From Gambelia wislizenii (taxonomy: Eukaryota; Chordata; Lepidosauria; Squamata; Crotaphytidae), in contig JAUMIR010000004.1 in assembly GCA_030847615.1 (NCBI GenBank), positions 271,149,501 to 271,213,500 of the forward strand: DNA of 64,000 nt. The letters run 5' to 3'. Shown here one piece after another: positions 52,799 through 63,579 of the stretch. A program made the position numbers and the translations under genes. Under the pieces are notes generated by a model. It ran no database searches. It saw only the letters and a program-made list of their open reading frames with translations, and was not told the origin of the DNA. Every line of letters starts with the position of its first letter. The stretch's first letter is position 1.

Positions 52799-53138
52799 GG
52801 TAGCCCCCTGTATCGGTGGAGATATGTTCCCAGACTTGCCACAGATAGTTGAAATTGCGTATAATAGGAAACCACCATAGAATACCCTAGAATCGCACTG
52901 GAGGGCCTAGAAAATGCCTAGGGAGGTCATACTCTAGGCATCTGGCATGACTCTATGGTCAATTTCTGGTGGAAGTTGTCCATAAAGTCATGCTGGAGGA
53001 CCTCTTGATGCCTAGAGAGACCACCTCCAGAATGACTCTATGGTCCTCCAGATGCCCCGAGAGACCTTTCTCTCCCCAACCATGAGTAACTGAAACTGCG
53101 AGTACCGAACCCTCATAAACGGGGGGGGGGGCAACTTG
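52799..53138. mobile_element. Tigger-like MITE (340 bp), diverged
   Basis: TA flanks at 52,797-52,798 and 53,139-53,140. The termini are TAGCCCCCTGTATCGGTGG and, reversed, CAAGTTGCCCCCCCCCCG. The interior shares 'accatagaa...gcactggagg.cctagaaaatgc' with the 6.2-kb copy, and it has internal repeats of the 'gactctatggtc' block. Non-coding. Confidence 0.6.
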
Positions 53139-53140
53139 TA

Positions 53141-54055
53141 TATGCAGATATTGACTTATTTCTTGTCATAGAAAGCATTAAATGTGAAGTCTTCTTAGTG
53201 GTATTCTGAAGCAGAATATCCTCAAGAGTTATAGACCTGTTTAAGAGCAATATGTCATTCTTGGGCTGCCAGAAACCTGAAAAGAAGGTTGTAACCATAA
53301 ACCTCAAATGATTGTCCATGCTGACTGGGGGATTCTGAGAGTTGCAGTCCAAAAATAAAACTTTTGAAAGCTCTGACTAAGAGGCACCATATGGTTCAGG
53401 AGCACTGCCATGAAAAATAAGTAAGGGAAAATGAACAAAACATGAAATAGGAAAAATCTGAAAAGTGAACAAAATGTGTTTCTTTGAATTGGCAGCATAT
53501 TCTGCTGTAGTTTAATAGCTGTTATGAAACAACATTCTGTTAGAGAATTTGTGTCATTAACATTTGACCCTTTAAGAAAGAGAGAGAAATACAGTGGTTA
53601 AAAAAAATCTTATAACAGGTTGTATTCATTTAAGGATTAAGGTTAGAATTTAAATGCCAGCATCAAGGAGACAGAAATATGAGTCATTTCTGTATTCACT
53701 GGATACTGTGGTAATTTTAAGTCTGCAGCACAACTTGAAGAAGTAAAAGAAAAATGAACCTTGTAGAAAAACTGAGAGAATTGCCTATGTACCATGAGAA
53801 ATCTGTGAAAATAAATTATGATGTTCACTTAAGGCAGCAAAAGCTATGTACAAGCATAACCCAGTTAACAAAGGCTCTAACAACCTTTTTATAAAGCATT
53901 TTAATGCTTTTATAAAGTTCCCCTTTCTCCTCCTCATCCTCTGTCTAGCTGGTAGGCTTTTTATGTAGCAAAGGCATCGAAAGAATGATGGAGGACTGGA
54001 GAAAAACTTTTGGTGTTCAGTTGCAGCAGGATATCTGTAGTTAACAGTGAAATAC
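53141..54055. other. Mostly unique; small MITE fragment
   Basis: A foldback MITE fragment lies at about 53,318-53,378 (GATTCTGAGAGTTGCAGTCC). A similar fragment is at 63,298-63,375. No gene is recognised. Confidence 0.4.
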
Positions 54056-54059
54056 TTGA

Positions 54060-54620
54060 GCTGAGAAAGAATGGGATTCTACCCTAGCCCACCCTGCTTT
54101 GGCTTCATGTGCCTGCTTACAACTGACAAGGTAAACAGCAGCACCTCCATACACGAGCATACATGAACAGCAAAAAATGGGGGGGGGAATAAATTACCCC
54201 CAGCATGTTGAAAAAGCACAAATCTATAAGTTTGGGCACCAAAAGAAATCATAAGAAAAGAAGAGGCTGGTTTAAGAAAAAAATCACCCCGGATGCATTT
54301 TAGAAGAAGCCTTCAAATGGTCTCTAGGATATACTTATTCCAAGGCTTACCTGATCTGGTTGTTTCATTTCAGAAGTGCTTATTATTTTGGATAAAAAAA
54401 TTGGCAGAAATCTGTCTGTCTCTCTGTATCTCTGTCTGTCTCTTTCTCTCCCTCCTCCTCCTCTTCTTTTTCTTTTCCCTTTTTTTAGTGCTGCAGAAAC
54501 CTATCCCTCTTCTTTCCATGCTATTTCTGCCTCTGGTACCAAACTTTCTGTTAAAGAAGAAATGCTAAGAAGCACCTCTACTTTGTTAACTGAGATACAG
54601 GTGTCTTTAATATTGTGGGG
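54060..54620 (+). repeat. Unclassified repeat family C, copy 2
   Basis: Co-linear with 27,400-28,030. Shared blocks are CCAAGGCTTACCTGATCTGG, 'aaacctatccctcttctttccatg' and 'ctggtaccaaactttctgttaaa'. A (CT)n/(TCTG)n microsatellite at 54,411-54,480 replaces the low-complexity part of copy 1. The short frames are not recognised. Confidence 0.5.
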
Positions 54621-55400
54621 AGAAATCTGATTTTACTTTATGTTTTAAAATATTTTGCAAACAGTTTATGGCCTAATTTTTCATGAACTTGTATTTCACA
54701 AGTCACTTCATGTATTAGCTCAGAATGCCTCTACTGTGTTAGTTATAAAAGCTCCATGTTACCATGATGGCAGTGGTGGCAGTGTGTGCATAGACATTTA
54801 AAGCCACCAGGTGACTGTATGAGCCTCCAAAAATTACTGACTAGGCTCTGTGCACTCTTTATGGATCAAATAGTTTCTTTTTAAAGTATCACACATCTTT
54901 ATGAATCCTCTTTTCTGTATGATGAACATATAATCAGTGGGGATCATGTGGAACTTTGAGTTCTATATGTCATTATAACCACTTGGCTCCATGCCTGTAA
55001 AATATGAAAATGATTTATAAAACATAGCAGAAACCATTTCATCTCCTGAATGGATTCTGAAATATAATTTGGCAGCAATTAAAATCCCAAGCAATACAAA
55101 CTGAATTACTTTTCCCCTTGGGGCTCCCAACACCATTTAATTTGTTCTTGTTTTATTCTTTAGCATTTTACTTTCCAATAAGGCTCTGAAGAGGAAGGAA
55201 ATGCTAGCTTTTATTCTTCAAGTGAGTTAGTTGCAAATGCACTAGCAATTAGTAAATTCTCCTGGCCAAAATATCAGTCTTTCTGTCCTCTGTATCAAAC
55301 CATAACATTTTGTCTTGTATGCCATAATAATATCTTAATGTTACATAGGAATAGCAATACTGTCTGCATATCTTAAAGAAAAACACATTTCCCTCCAGAA
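54621..55400. other. No gene recognised
   Basis: AT-rich sequence, nothing recognised. Confidence 0.4.
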
Positions 55401-55407
55401 ATCATGT

Positions 55408-56060
55408 CAATAGCTTCTCTGTGCATTCAGACATGATAGTTGCTGGCCTGGTCCAGAATTTCTGTGTTTTTAGATAACACCACATACCATGCAGCGGTGG
55501 ACAAGTTTACATAGGGACCACTAAATGCAGTGTGCAAACACGAATCAAGGAACATGAGACTGCGCCAGCCAGAAAAATCAGCAGTAGCAGAACATGTTAT
55601 AAACCAACCGGGATACAAAATGTTATTTAAAAACACAGGAATTCTGGACCAGGCCAGCAACTATCATTTCAGAATACACAGAGAAGCTATTGAAATCCAC
55701 AAACATCTGGACAACTTCAACAAGAAAGAAGAAACCCTAAAAGTAAACAAAATCTGGCTCCCAGTTTTGAAAAACAATAGAATCAAAACTCAACACTTAC
55801 AAAGGAATTCCACCCAGGGACAGAAGGACTTCCAGCAGATAATGGCCCATCAACCAACCATTAGACAAACGACACTAATCAGCCTTGCATTTCTGTACCC
55901 AGAAACTAACCATTCAATTACACAAATTTACATATACTCCCCAACAGGGGCTCATAGCATATAAACTCCACACACACTCCTATCCAACCATTCTCTGAAG
56001 ATGCCAGCTACAGATGCAGGCAAAACATCAGAAAAAAACCAAGGAAAATCTATAGCCCTT
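55408..56060 (+). pseudogene. Penelope-like element with inverted 5' duplication
   Basis: From 55,476 the plus strand runs collinear with the 23.58-24.18-kb PLE: the YIG region, a shortened nuclease segment (a small deletion near 55,557), 'SAVAEHVINQPGYKMLFKNT' and the 3' UTR with the hammerhead-like block. Immediately upstream, 55,408-55,474 is minus-strand sequence of the same element (KNTEILDQASNYHV). That segment is also present in plus orientation at about 55,632-55,702, so part of the element is inversely duplicated. The 144-codon frame at 55,530-55,964 is a decayed remnant. Confidence 0.8.
55991..56033 (+). ncRNA. Hammerhead-like motif with core mutation, PLE copy 3
   Basis: The layout is the same as at 24,095, but the GAAA segment reads AAAA: the G corresponding to hammerhead G12 has become A at 56,022. 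G12 is the general base of the hammerhead, so this copy should be inactive even if the others are not. Confidence 0.35.
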
Positions 56061-56504
56061 ACTGAGTTAAATTTGATGAGGAGACATCCAATTTTTTTAA
56101 TTAAAGCAAACTTCTCCCTCAGTTCTAGGGTTACTTGACTTGTCCAAAATGGTCCAAACTAAAACATACCTTTTGTATGTATGAGAGACTGAGAACAGTT
56201 TATGATGCAGTACAGAGGGAAGTGGTTTGCTGATTGGTTCTCTTTGTGCACGTCTTAGATTGGAACTTATCTGGAACTTTTCAATGGCCCAGTTGGAACC
56301 AAAAGGGATATTTCAAGAGTAAACACTAAGTAGGATGCAAAGGAATCTGCTAATATTTCCTTTTGCTATAATGCTTTGCTAACAAATCTACCTCTAAGGA
56401 AAAAAGGTAGCTAGCTGTACTAGAATAACTGATGCATCATAATCTTTGCAGACATCCCCATTAGTGAAGTCTTTGTCATTCACTTTTAAAAGTGAATTCA
56501 TTAT
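56061..56504. other. No feature recognised
   Basis: AT-rich sequence, nothing recognised. Confidence 0.4.
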
Positions 56505-56506
56505 TT

Positions 56507-57340
56507 CAAAATTCAAAATGACCTGGATAGACTGGCGAGCTGGGCCAAAGCTAACAAAATGAAATTCAATACGGAGAAATGTAAGGTAGTGCACTTAGGG
56601 CAAAAAAATGAAATGCATAGATATAGGATGGGGGAGACCTGACTGAATGAGACTACATGCGAAAGGGATCTAGGAATCCTAGTAGGCCACAAGTTGAACA
56701 TGAGTCAACATGTGATGCGGCAGCTAAAAAGGCCAATGTGATTTTGGGCTGCATCAATAGAAGTATAGTGTCCAGATCAAGGGAAGTAATAGTGCCGCTC
56801 TATTCTGCCTTGGTCAGACCTCACCTAGAATACTGTGTCCAGTTCTGGGCACCATAATTCAAAAAAGATATTGACAAATTGGAGCGTGTCCAAAGAAGGG
56901 TGACTAAAATGGTGAAAGGTCTGGAAACGATGCCTTATGAGGAGAGACTTAGGGAGCTGGGTATGTTTAGCCTGGAAAAAAGACGGTTAAGAGGCGATAT
57001 GATAACCCTGTTTAAGTATTTGAAGGGGTGTCACATTGAGGATGGAGCAAGCTTGTTTTCTGCTGCTCCAGAGACTGGAACATGGAGCAATAGATGCAAG
57101 CTCCAGGAACAGAGATTCCACCTCAACATTAGAAGGAACTTTTTGACAGTAAGAGCTGTTCGGCAGTGGAACACACTCCCTTGGAGTGTGGTGGGGTCTC
57201 CTTCCTTGGAGGTCTTTAAACAGAGGCTGGATGGCCATCTGTCAGGGATGCTTTGATTGTGATTTCATGCGTGGCAGGGGTTTGGTCTGGATGGCCCTCA
57301 CGGTCTCTTCCAACTCTGCAATTCTATGATTCTATGATTT
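56507..57340 (+). mobile_element. CR1 LINE, 5'-truncated, disrupted
   Basis: It starts after the RT FADD motif, at a point equivalent to about 30,390 of the longer copy. It carries the thumb and C-terminus ([39 protein letters not shown]) and ends in ATTCTATG repeats at about 57,323-57,338. Damage relative to the 30-kb copy includes a 1-bp deletion near 56,710 and a CAA-to-TAA change at about 56,854-56,856. It splits into frames at 56,657-56,857 and 56,879-57,256. Confidence 0.9.
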
Positions 57341-57344
57341 CCCG

Positions 57345-58490
57345 AATGGAGAAGACAGTTAAATCAGTCAAACCCCAGAATGCCATCTCTGGTTAATGTT
57401 ACAATTTTATACCTTGTTTAGCAGTTAGTGTTAAGTTTTCTTTGTGGATTGATGATAGAATGAGTAGCAAAGCATGTTTCCCTTTAGTTTATTTTTAAAA
57501 TCTTGGACGGAATTTTAGAGGACCGTACAGTCTTCCCCTCTGTTTTAAAGGAATGTGAATACAGATCTTCCTTCTTATTTGAGATGAATGTGAAAGCCCA
57601 AGGGAACAGGGATGCTGTGTGTGCATTGCACTGTTTGCACTATTAAACATTGTTAGATTGGGGTGACTGAATTTATTGTGCTGCGTAGCTGCTCTTTGTT
57701 ACTCTCAACAAGTAATCTAAGGAGTTCCTTTTTCCCCTAGATGGCCTCCTTAGCAGGATATAATAGTAAGTTGTCATGTTTTTTGCCAGTTGAATTATTC
57801 ACTGTGTTGCAGGTTTCAGTGTTTTTAACTTTTACCCATTAGCAATCATCTCTAGTCTAAAGTAGGCTGCAAAACCTTATCCCTGAAGGGTTAGATAAAA
57901 TGATTTTTTCTTTTCATCCTCATTCAATGGGAGCTATGGAATAAATGGCAGCAATATCACATGGGATATAGGCACACAAATTGTCATTCTTACTCTTTTT
58001 CCTGGAGGCGACTGTTGCTGAAATGAGCTTTTGCCTATGCGTATGGCTTTTCTCCGTCCCCCCCCCTCTATATTTTAATTTCCATGTCTTTTTCCATTGA
58101 ATTTTGGAGCTATAGAATTTCACAATATAGATGATATAGCAATATTCTTGAATAGGGTAGTGTTGTTGTTGCCAGTTAAAAGAAAATAATCAGGTAAAAA
58201 TGTTGAAGTAAATTAAGGATTAGCTATTTTCTTTTCAAGAAACATGAATCAAGCCCATATTGTTGTTAGGTTTTTAATGTTGAGTCTGCTGTATAAATGC
58301 ATTATCATGGTATCTCTTTCAATTGTCAGAGGCCTGCCAACCACAAAATAACATTTTAACATTAATTTCACCTCTGTATTTTTAAAGAATAGATAATGCC
58401 AACTGATAGAACTGAAACCACATCCCTCTCGATTTGGGAGAATCTTTTCCTATCCAGAAAAGGCTGTCCATAAGATTTTGTTTTGCAGTT
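57345..58490. other. Unique-looking AT-rich DNA
   Basis: No gene or repeat is recognised. 58,140-58,420 has a run of transcription-factor-like words (AACCACAA, TAATCAGG, CAATTGTCAG) and no repeat signature. Conservation would need an alignment to test. Confidence 0.35.
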
Positions 58491-58493
58491 ATA

Positions 58494-58722
58494 TGATTGT
58501 CCCTTCATATTCACTGGGATTTGGTTCCAGGATCCCCCATGGATACCAAAATCTATGAATACTCAAATCCCATTATATGTGATGGCATAGCAAAATGGTG
58601 TCCCTTATATAAGATGGCAAAATCAAGGTTTGCTTTTTGGATTATTATTTTTTAAGAATATTTTCAAGCCGTGAATACTTAAATCTGTGGATACCAAATT
58701 TGTGGATCCAGAGGGACAACTG
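58494..58722. mobile_element. Tigger/pogo-like MITE (229 bp), inverted orientation
   Basis: Right end GAGGGACAACTG is followed by TA (58,723-58,724). The left end is diverged (TGATTGTCCCTTCATATTC) and preceded by TA (58,492-58,493). The family block 'ggtgtcccttatataagatggcaaaatcaagg' is read in the opposite orientation to the 18.7- and 44.1-kb copies. Confidence 0.8.
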
Positions 58723-58724
58723 TA

Positions 58725-59780
58725 CAAATAGAGGATAAGCTACAATGGATTGTTAATCTTCTCCATTTAGCCCAATGTAAATATCCTAAAATTAAGTGGA
58801 CTGCTATTTGTAAATAGAACAAATTCTGACTTATCAGATTATAGTTGCAAGTAGGTTAGTGAACGTTAATTGCATAAATTGCCATGTCACTCAAACATAG
58901 TTCTTTACAACATCATAACTCCACAGGAAGAATGCACACCATTTAAAGGCACACAAAAAAACCTGAAACTTCATTTAGAAAGAAAACAGATTTGCATTAA
59001 AAATGAATTGACAATTAATCTTCAGTCTTCATTGTTACATGTAGCTTTACCTGGCAAAGGAGCCACAGACTTCAGTGAGCTATATCCCACATCATCCCTG
59101 GGCACTGGCCACACTAACTGGGGATTGATGGAAAATACAGTCCAGCTACCTCTGGGGACTCTAAACTGGAAAAGGCTAGCACATATGATGGGTTATTACT
59201 TTTAAAAGATACTATGTAACCAAGTCTGTAAACTTCATACATTAGCCTAGTTTAGCTTGCTGGAACCAAGAATGATGAGGAACTTCATGATATGCTGGAT
59301 TTTTGCCACCCATTTGTTCTAAAGAAAATTGACCCTCTAAAGTTATAAAATCATTGATAAGTGGTAGAGTGAAATACCAAAGTTTCCATTTAATGGTTTG
59401 ACATTGTTTGATTCAGAGAGGTTGTAAACTTGTAAGTACGGTAGTTTTGCAGCATTGTACAATGAAGGCCCTGCATAAAATAGGTACTTGAAATGATGAG
59501 TCTGTGACATTTATATATCTTGCATTTAAAGTACATAAAATATATAATGCATAAAATAATTGTAACTTTGAGAGCTAGCCCTGACATATGGCACTGAGAC
59601 AGTATCACAATGTCTTGAACAGATTCACTAGTATAATACAGCCTGAGTTTCTCTATTCATTCTAATTTTTGCAGCAGATTGGCTTTCCTCTTGAAACAAG
59701 TATGATTCATCACCCCTGCTTCTTTTATCTCAGGGGAATGAAGATCTTTGCTGTTTATCAAGTAGTCTTTATCTATCTAG
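58725..59780. other. No gene recognised
   Basis: A 111-codon frame at 58,870-59,205 is not recognised. Its second half (59,060-59,180) resembles foldback-MITE sequence. The rest is AT-rich. Confidence 0.35.
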
Positions 59781-59790
59781 AGTTCCCGCT

Positions 59791-60317
59791 AGTGATGAAA
59801 AGAATATTCAAAAATAGTCTGAAAATGTTCATAAAACATGCTTTTTGATGGTTGAGAAACTTTGAGAAGAAAAACTTGCACTGATGAGAATCTTCACAGT
59901 TCAGGACTTATTCTGTGCAAAATTTGCATGTGGTATTTTTGTGCAGAAAATAGCATTTTCTGCACAGAAAACAACATTTTCTTCATGGAAAATAATATTT
60001 CTACATAGAAATGTTTATTCCTATGCAGAAAATGCTGTAAGTGGGAATTTATTCTGAGTAAAATGCACACAATGTTGATTTGTATTGAAAACAGCATTTT
60101 CTGTGCAGAAAACAGCATTTCTGCACTGAAGTATTATTTTCTACACAGAAAATGCTGTTTTCTGAGCAAAACAGTCATGTGCAAATTTTGCGCAAATAAG
60201 TCCTGAATTGTGAATAATTTGCATAGTTTTCAAAGAATTTCTTGCAGCAAGAAGAAAATTGTTGAAATTACTTGTTGCTACCTTCAAGAAGAAACTTAGT
60301 GAAGAATTACATCCCTA
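59791..60317. mobile_element. hAT MITE with 8-bp target duplication
   Basis: The 8-bp duplication GTTCCCGC is at 59,783-59,790 and 60,318-60,325. The termini are TAGTGATGAAAAGAAT and, reversed, TAGGGATGTAATTCTTC. An inner ~40-bp inverted repeat holds CAGTTCAGGACTTATTCTG near 59,897 and its inverse near 60,210. The centre is a run of short palindromes built on CAGAAAATGCTGTTTTCTG. Eight-bp duplications and TAGGGATG-type ends define hAT. Non-coding. Confidence 0.85.
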
Positions 60318-60325
60318 GTTCCCGC

Positions 60326-61010
60326 TACTCCACCTTCTGTTATCAAAGCTTACAGCTCATAAACAATGGTCCTGTCTATACGGGGAATACGTATACTTTG
60401 AAAAGGCAGGCATTTGCAATGATGTGCTCTGCCTACATGGCTAAAACTCCCCCCTAAACTCCACATGACCCTCTAGCCAGCTGGCTGCCCCGAGTGATTT
60501 ACTAGCGATATTAAATCTGCTGCCTATATTTTCAGGTCCCCTCCCTCCCTCTGTCAGGTGCTGCTTGCCAGACATATGGGATCAATCAGAGCTTAAGCCT
60601 CAATGCCGATGTGTTTTTTTTTCTGTTTCGGCTTTCTACACTTAAGCATGAAAAAGCACTCTGATATTGAAGACTGCATGGACTCTCTTTTTTTCTATAA
60701 AACCCTGGCTTCTGTCTTACTGCCTTTTAATAGCTACCCATGGATTCAGCCTCAGACAAATTGCAGTAAACCGTTGCTTTTTATGTAGCACTGACTCTTT
60801 CAACCTTGTTAACAATTATTTTTTAACCTAGTGTGCAAGTTATCTCTTATATTTGAACCATTTTACATTTAATAACATAATTCAGAGCCCGAAATTTGCA
60901 AAAATATATAATTCAGCCCATAACACTATTGAATTGCCAACCCCTAGTTGGAATTGCCAACCCCTGCTTTCTGCTTACCTGGGTATAGATGATTTGGAAA
61001 AATAAACTCA
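60326..61010. other. No gene recognised
   Basis: Nothing recognised. An exact 15-bp tandem repeat (TTGGAATTGCCAACCCC-type) lies at about 60,931-60,965. Confidence 0.4.
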
Positions 61011-61013
61011 AGC

Positions 61014-61545
61014 TAAGGGCTTGCTTACATGGGCTAAATACCCTATCTTTCCCCTGTCTCAGAGCCCTGCAGTCCATATGATGCAGGGCATTTGTCCCAT
61101 TCAGTTCCCAGACAGTCCTCACCACCCACCAAGCAGATACGAGGCTGAGATGGTGGGAAGGTGGGGTAGAGCCAGATAGAATGTTTTGTTTTTTTTTTTT
61201 TAAAAAATACCCAGTTTACTCCATTACTACTGGCAAAATCCAGATTGGGCCCTTTATGTCTGCTGCCATTTCCCTGGCTCTCCTGGAAGCCAGGAGAGAG
61301 TCCTCCAGCATGTGACCAAGGCTGGTCACATGCTGGGGGCCTTCAATCACATGTCATGGGCCCCATTTCTGAGTCAGCAAAGAAAATGGTGGTGGTGATG
61401 GCAGCTGCAGGGACAGCCCAGCATGCCTGTTTGGACTCTGGCCCATTCCATATAGGTAATGGGGGAAGAATGGGCCAGCTCCTCAGCCAGGATACACTGG
61501 TGGGGAGCTGGTGCATCCTGGTTCATGTAGATGAGCCCTAAGATG
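61014..61545. mobile_element. MITE family B, most complete copy
   Basis: The left end TAAGGGCTTGCTTACATGGG and the reverse complement of the right end TTAGGGCTCATCTACATGAA form terminal inverted repeats. It contains 'ccctgcagtccatatgatgcagg', 'gtgaccaaggctggtcacatgctggggg' and 'ccatataggtaatgggggaagaatgggcc', which recur in the 41.3-, 51.4- and 63.6-kb copies. The target duplication is unclear, so the superfamily is open (hAT-like ends). The open frame 61,245-61,541 is not a gene. Confidence 0.65.
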
Positions 61546-61664
61546 AATGGATTAAATTTCAGTTTAAACTGTTAAAACTGGATGGGCTTCTTCATCTGCA
61601 ACACTGAAATAAAGTTGACCTCATGGAAGTTGTAAAAATGAACTTCTCTTATTTGAGGAAGGAA

Positions 61665-61868
61665 CAGTGTGGTGCCGTGGTTAGAGTATTGGGATTAGAG
61701 AACCAGTTCTAGACTCCAATCAGTAATGAAACTCACCTTTGCCCAGTCAGTTTCTCTCAGCCTGATGTGCCTCATAGGGTTATGAATGTAATGGGCAGGA
61801 CCATTCTCAGTGTGAAATGAAACCAAATTTTGTGGTGCTCAGAAAGATACATAAAAAGGAAAACAAAA
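61665..61868 (+). mobile_element. tRNA-derived SINE, second family
   Basis: The head GTGTGGTGCCGTGGTTAGAG with TGGTTAGAGTATTGG is a box A-like region, and GTTCTAGACTCC is a degenerate box B. The body 'ccagtcagtttctctcagcctgatgtgcctcatagggtt' is typical of a squamate tRNA-headed SINE. Pol III promoter boxes are partly decayed. Confidence 0.7.
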
Positions 61869-62031
61869 TTATCAGGGAGGTGGTGCTATTATCCTAAGAA
61901 TAGTTACATTTAGGTCTTTTTAGCTTCAAAAAATAAGGCAACGTCTTGGAATCCAGGTCTGGCTATCTTAATAGATAGATTGTCCATGCTACCTAAAAAT
62001 GGTAGATGTGTTTTGTTATGTTTTTAAAGTA

Positions 62032-62258
62032 CAGTGGGCCCTTGGTATCTGCTGAGATTTGGTTCCAGGAATCCCCGTGGATATCAACATCCATAGATGC
62101 TCAAGTCCCATTATATACAATGGCTTAGTACAATGGTGTCACTTACATAAAATGGCAAAATCAAGCTTTGCTTCTTGGAATTTTTTTTTAAATAATACTT
62201 TCAAGCCATGGATTGTTGAATCTGTGGATAAAAATCCATAGATACAGAAGGCTGACTG
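62032..62258. mobile_element. Tigger/pogo-like MITE (227 bp), diverged
   Basis: It starts CAGTGGGCCCTTGGTATCTG. Its right end in reverse complement is CAGTCAGCCTTCTGTATC. TA flanks at 62,030-62,031 and 62,259-62,260. The core 'atggtgtcacttacataaaatggcaaaatcaag' is the inverted family block. It is more like the mammalian Tigger/MER2 terminus than the other copies. Confidence 0.8.
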
Positions 62259-62605
62259 TATCTGAGCTATTTTTCCATACAAAAATGTGTAGTTCCAAAA
62301 TATCATTACTACAGTTCAAAATTCAAGTAATGCAACAAATCTTCTATATAAGCTAATTTAGAAAGAAGCTGATGACAACATAAGAAGTAAGATAAAACAG
62401 TTCAGCGCCTCTGACTTAGCACAGCCTTTTCTCCTCCCCCTGCCAAATATAACATCTCCAGTTCCCACTGCTGCTCGCTACAGTTTTCTTTACTGTTTCC
62501 TCAGTAAAGGAATTGTTCTAGAATTGGAGGGGGGGGACTCTTCCTGAAAAGTCTTGTGAAATTGTCAATGTTATATGGGCGGTTATAGCAGAAAATGCCC
62601 TATTC

Positions 62606-63199
62606 ATTCATAGAATCATAGAATCATAGAATTGCAGAGTTGGAAGAGACCACGAGGGCCATCCAGTCCAACCCCCTGCCATGCAGGAAATCACGATCAA
62701 AGCATCCCCGACAGATGGCCGACCAGCCTCTGTTTAAAGACCTCCAAGGAAGGAGACCCCACCACACTCCGAGGGAGTGCGTTCCACTGCCGAACAGCTC
62801 TTACTGTCAAAAAGTTCCTCCTCATGTTGAGGTGGAATCTCTGTTCCTGGAGCTTGCACCCATTGCTCCATGTTCCAATCTCTGGAGCAGCAGAAAACAA
62901 GCCTGCTCCATCCTCAATGTGACACCCCTTCAAATACTTAAACAGGGCTATCATATTGCCTCTTAACCGTCTTTTTTCCAGGCTAAACATACCCAGCTCC
63001 CTAAGTCTCTCCTCATAAGGCATCGTTTCCAGACCTTTCACCATTTTAGTCGCCCTTCTTTGCACACACTCCAATTTGTCAATATCCTTTTTGGATTGTG
63101 GTGCCCAGAACTGGACACAGTATTCTAGGTGAGGTCTGACCAAGGCAGAATAGAGCGGCACTATTACTTCCCTTGATCTGGACACTATACTTCTATTGA
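62606..63199 (-). mobile_element. CR1 LINE, 5'-truncated, open C-terminal frame
   Basis: On the minus strand a 162-codon uninterrupted frame (62,697-63,185) encodes [20 protein letters not shown] through to HLSGML, the CR1 ORF2 C-terminus. The ATTCTATG repeats are at about 62,608-62,632. The flanks share TATTCAT (about 62,600 and 63,201), a possible short target duplication. It is truncated after the FADD motif and thus inactive, but little mutated. Confidence 0.9.
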
Positions 63200-63578
63200 T
63201 GTATTCATCTGGGCTTTCCTCCTCACTTGTTACGAACTTTTGTTGGACCTCATGATACCTATTATTGTTCTGGACAGAGTCTGAAAAGTTACATTTTTTT
63301 TACCTGTACTGTCAGAATCCCAGCAGGCAGGGGACTCTGAGCACTGTAGTTCAAAAGTAACTTTTGCAAGCTCTGTTACTTTTTTAAACAACAACTCCTT
63401 AAATCCTCTAGACAGCATGGCTTGTTATTTTTCTACTGCAACAATCCTGTTGTTCCACCTTAAACCATACACTGATTTTGTGTCAGCATTCAAAGTAGCT
63501 TCACGACTCTAGTACTTGTCTTTATAGGTCTCTATTTCTCAGCTCCTGACATATCTTTCTTCATTTCTCCTTGGCATT
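63200..63578. other. Mostly unique; small MITE fragment
   Basis: A foldback MITE fragment lies at about 63,298-63,375 (TGTCAGAATCCCAGCAGGCA, 'cactgtagttcaaaagtaactttt'). Otherwise nothing is recognised. Confidence 0.4.
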
Positions 63579-63579
63579 C

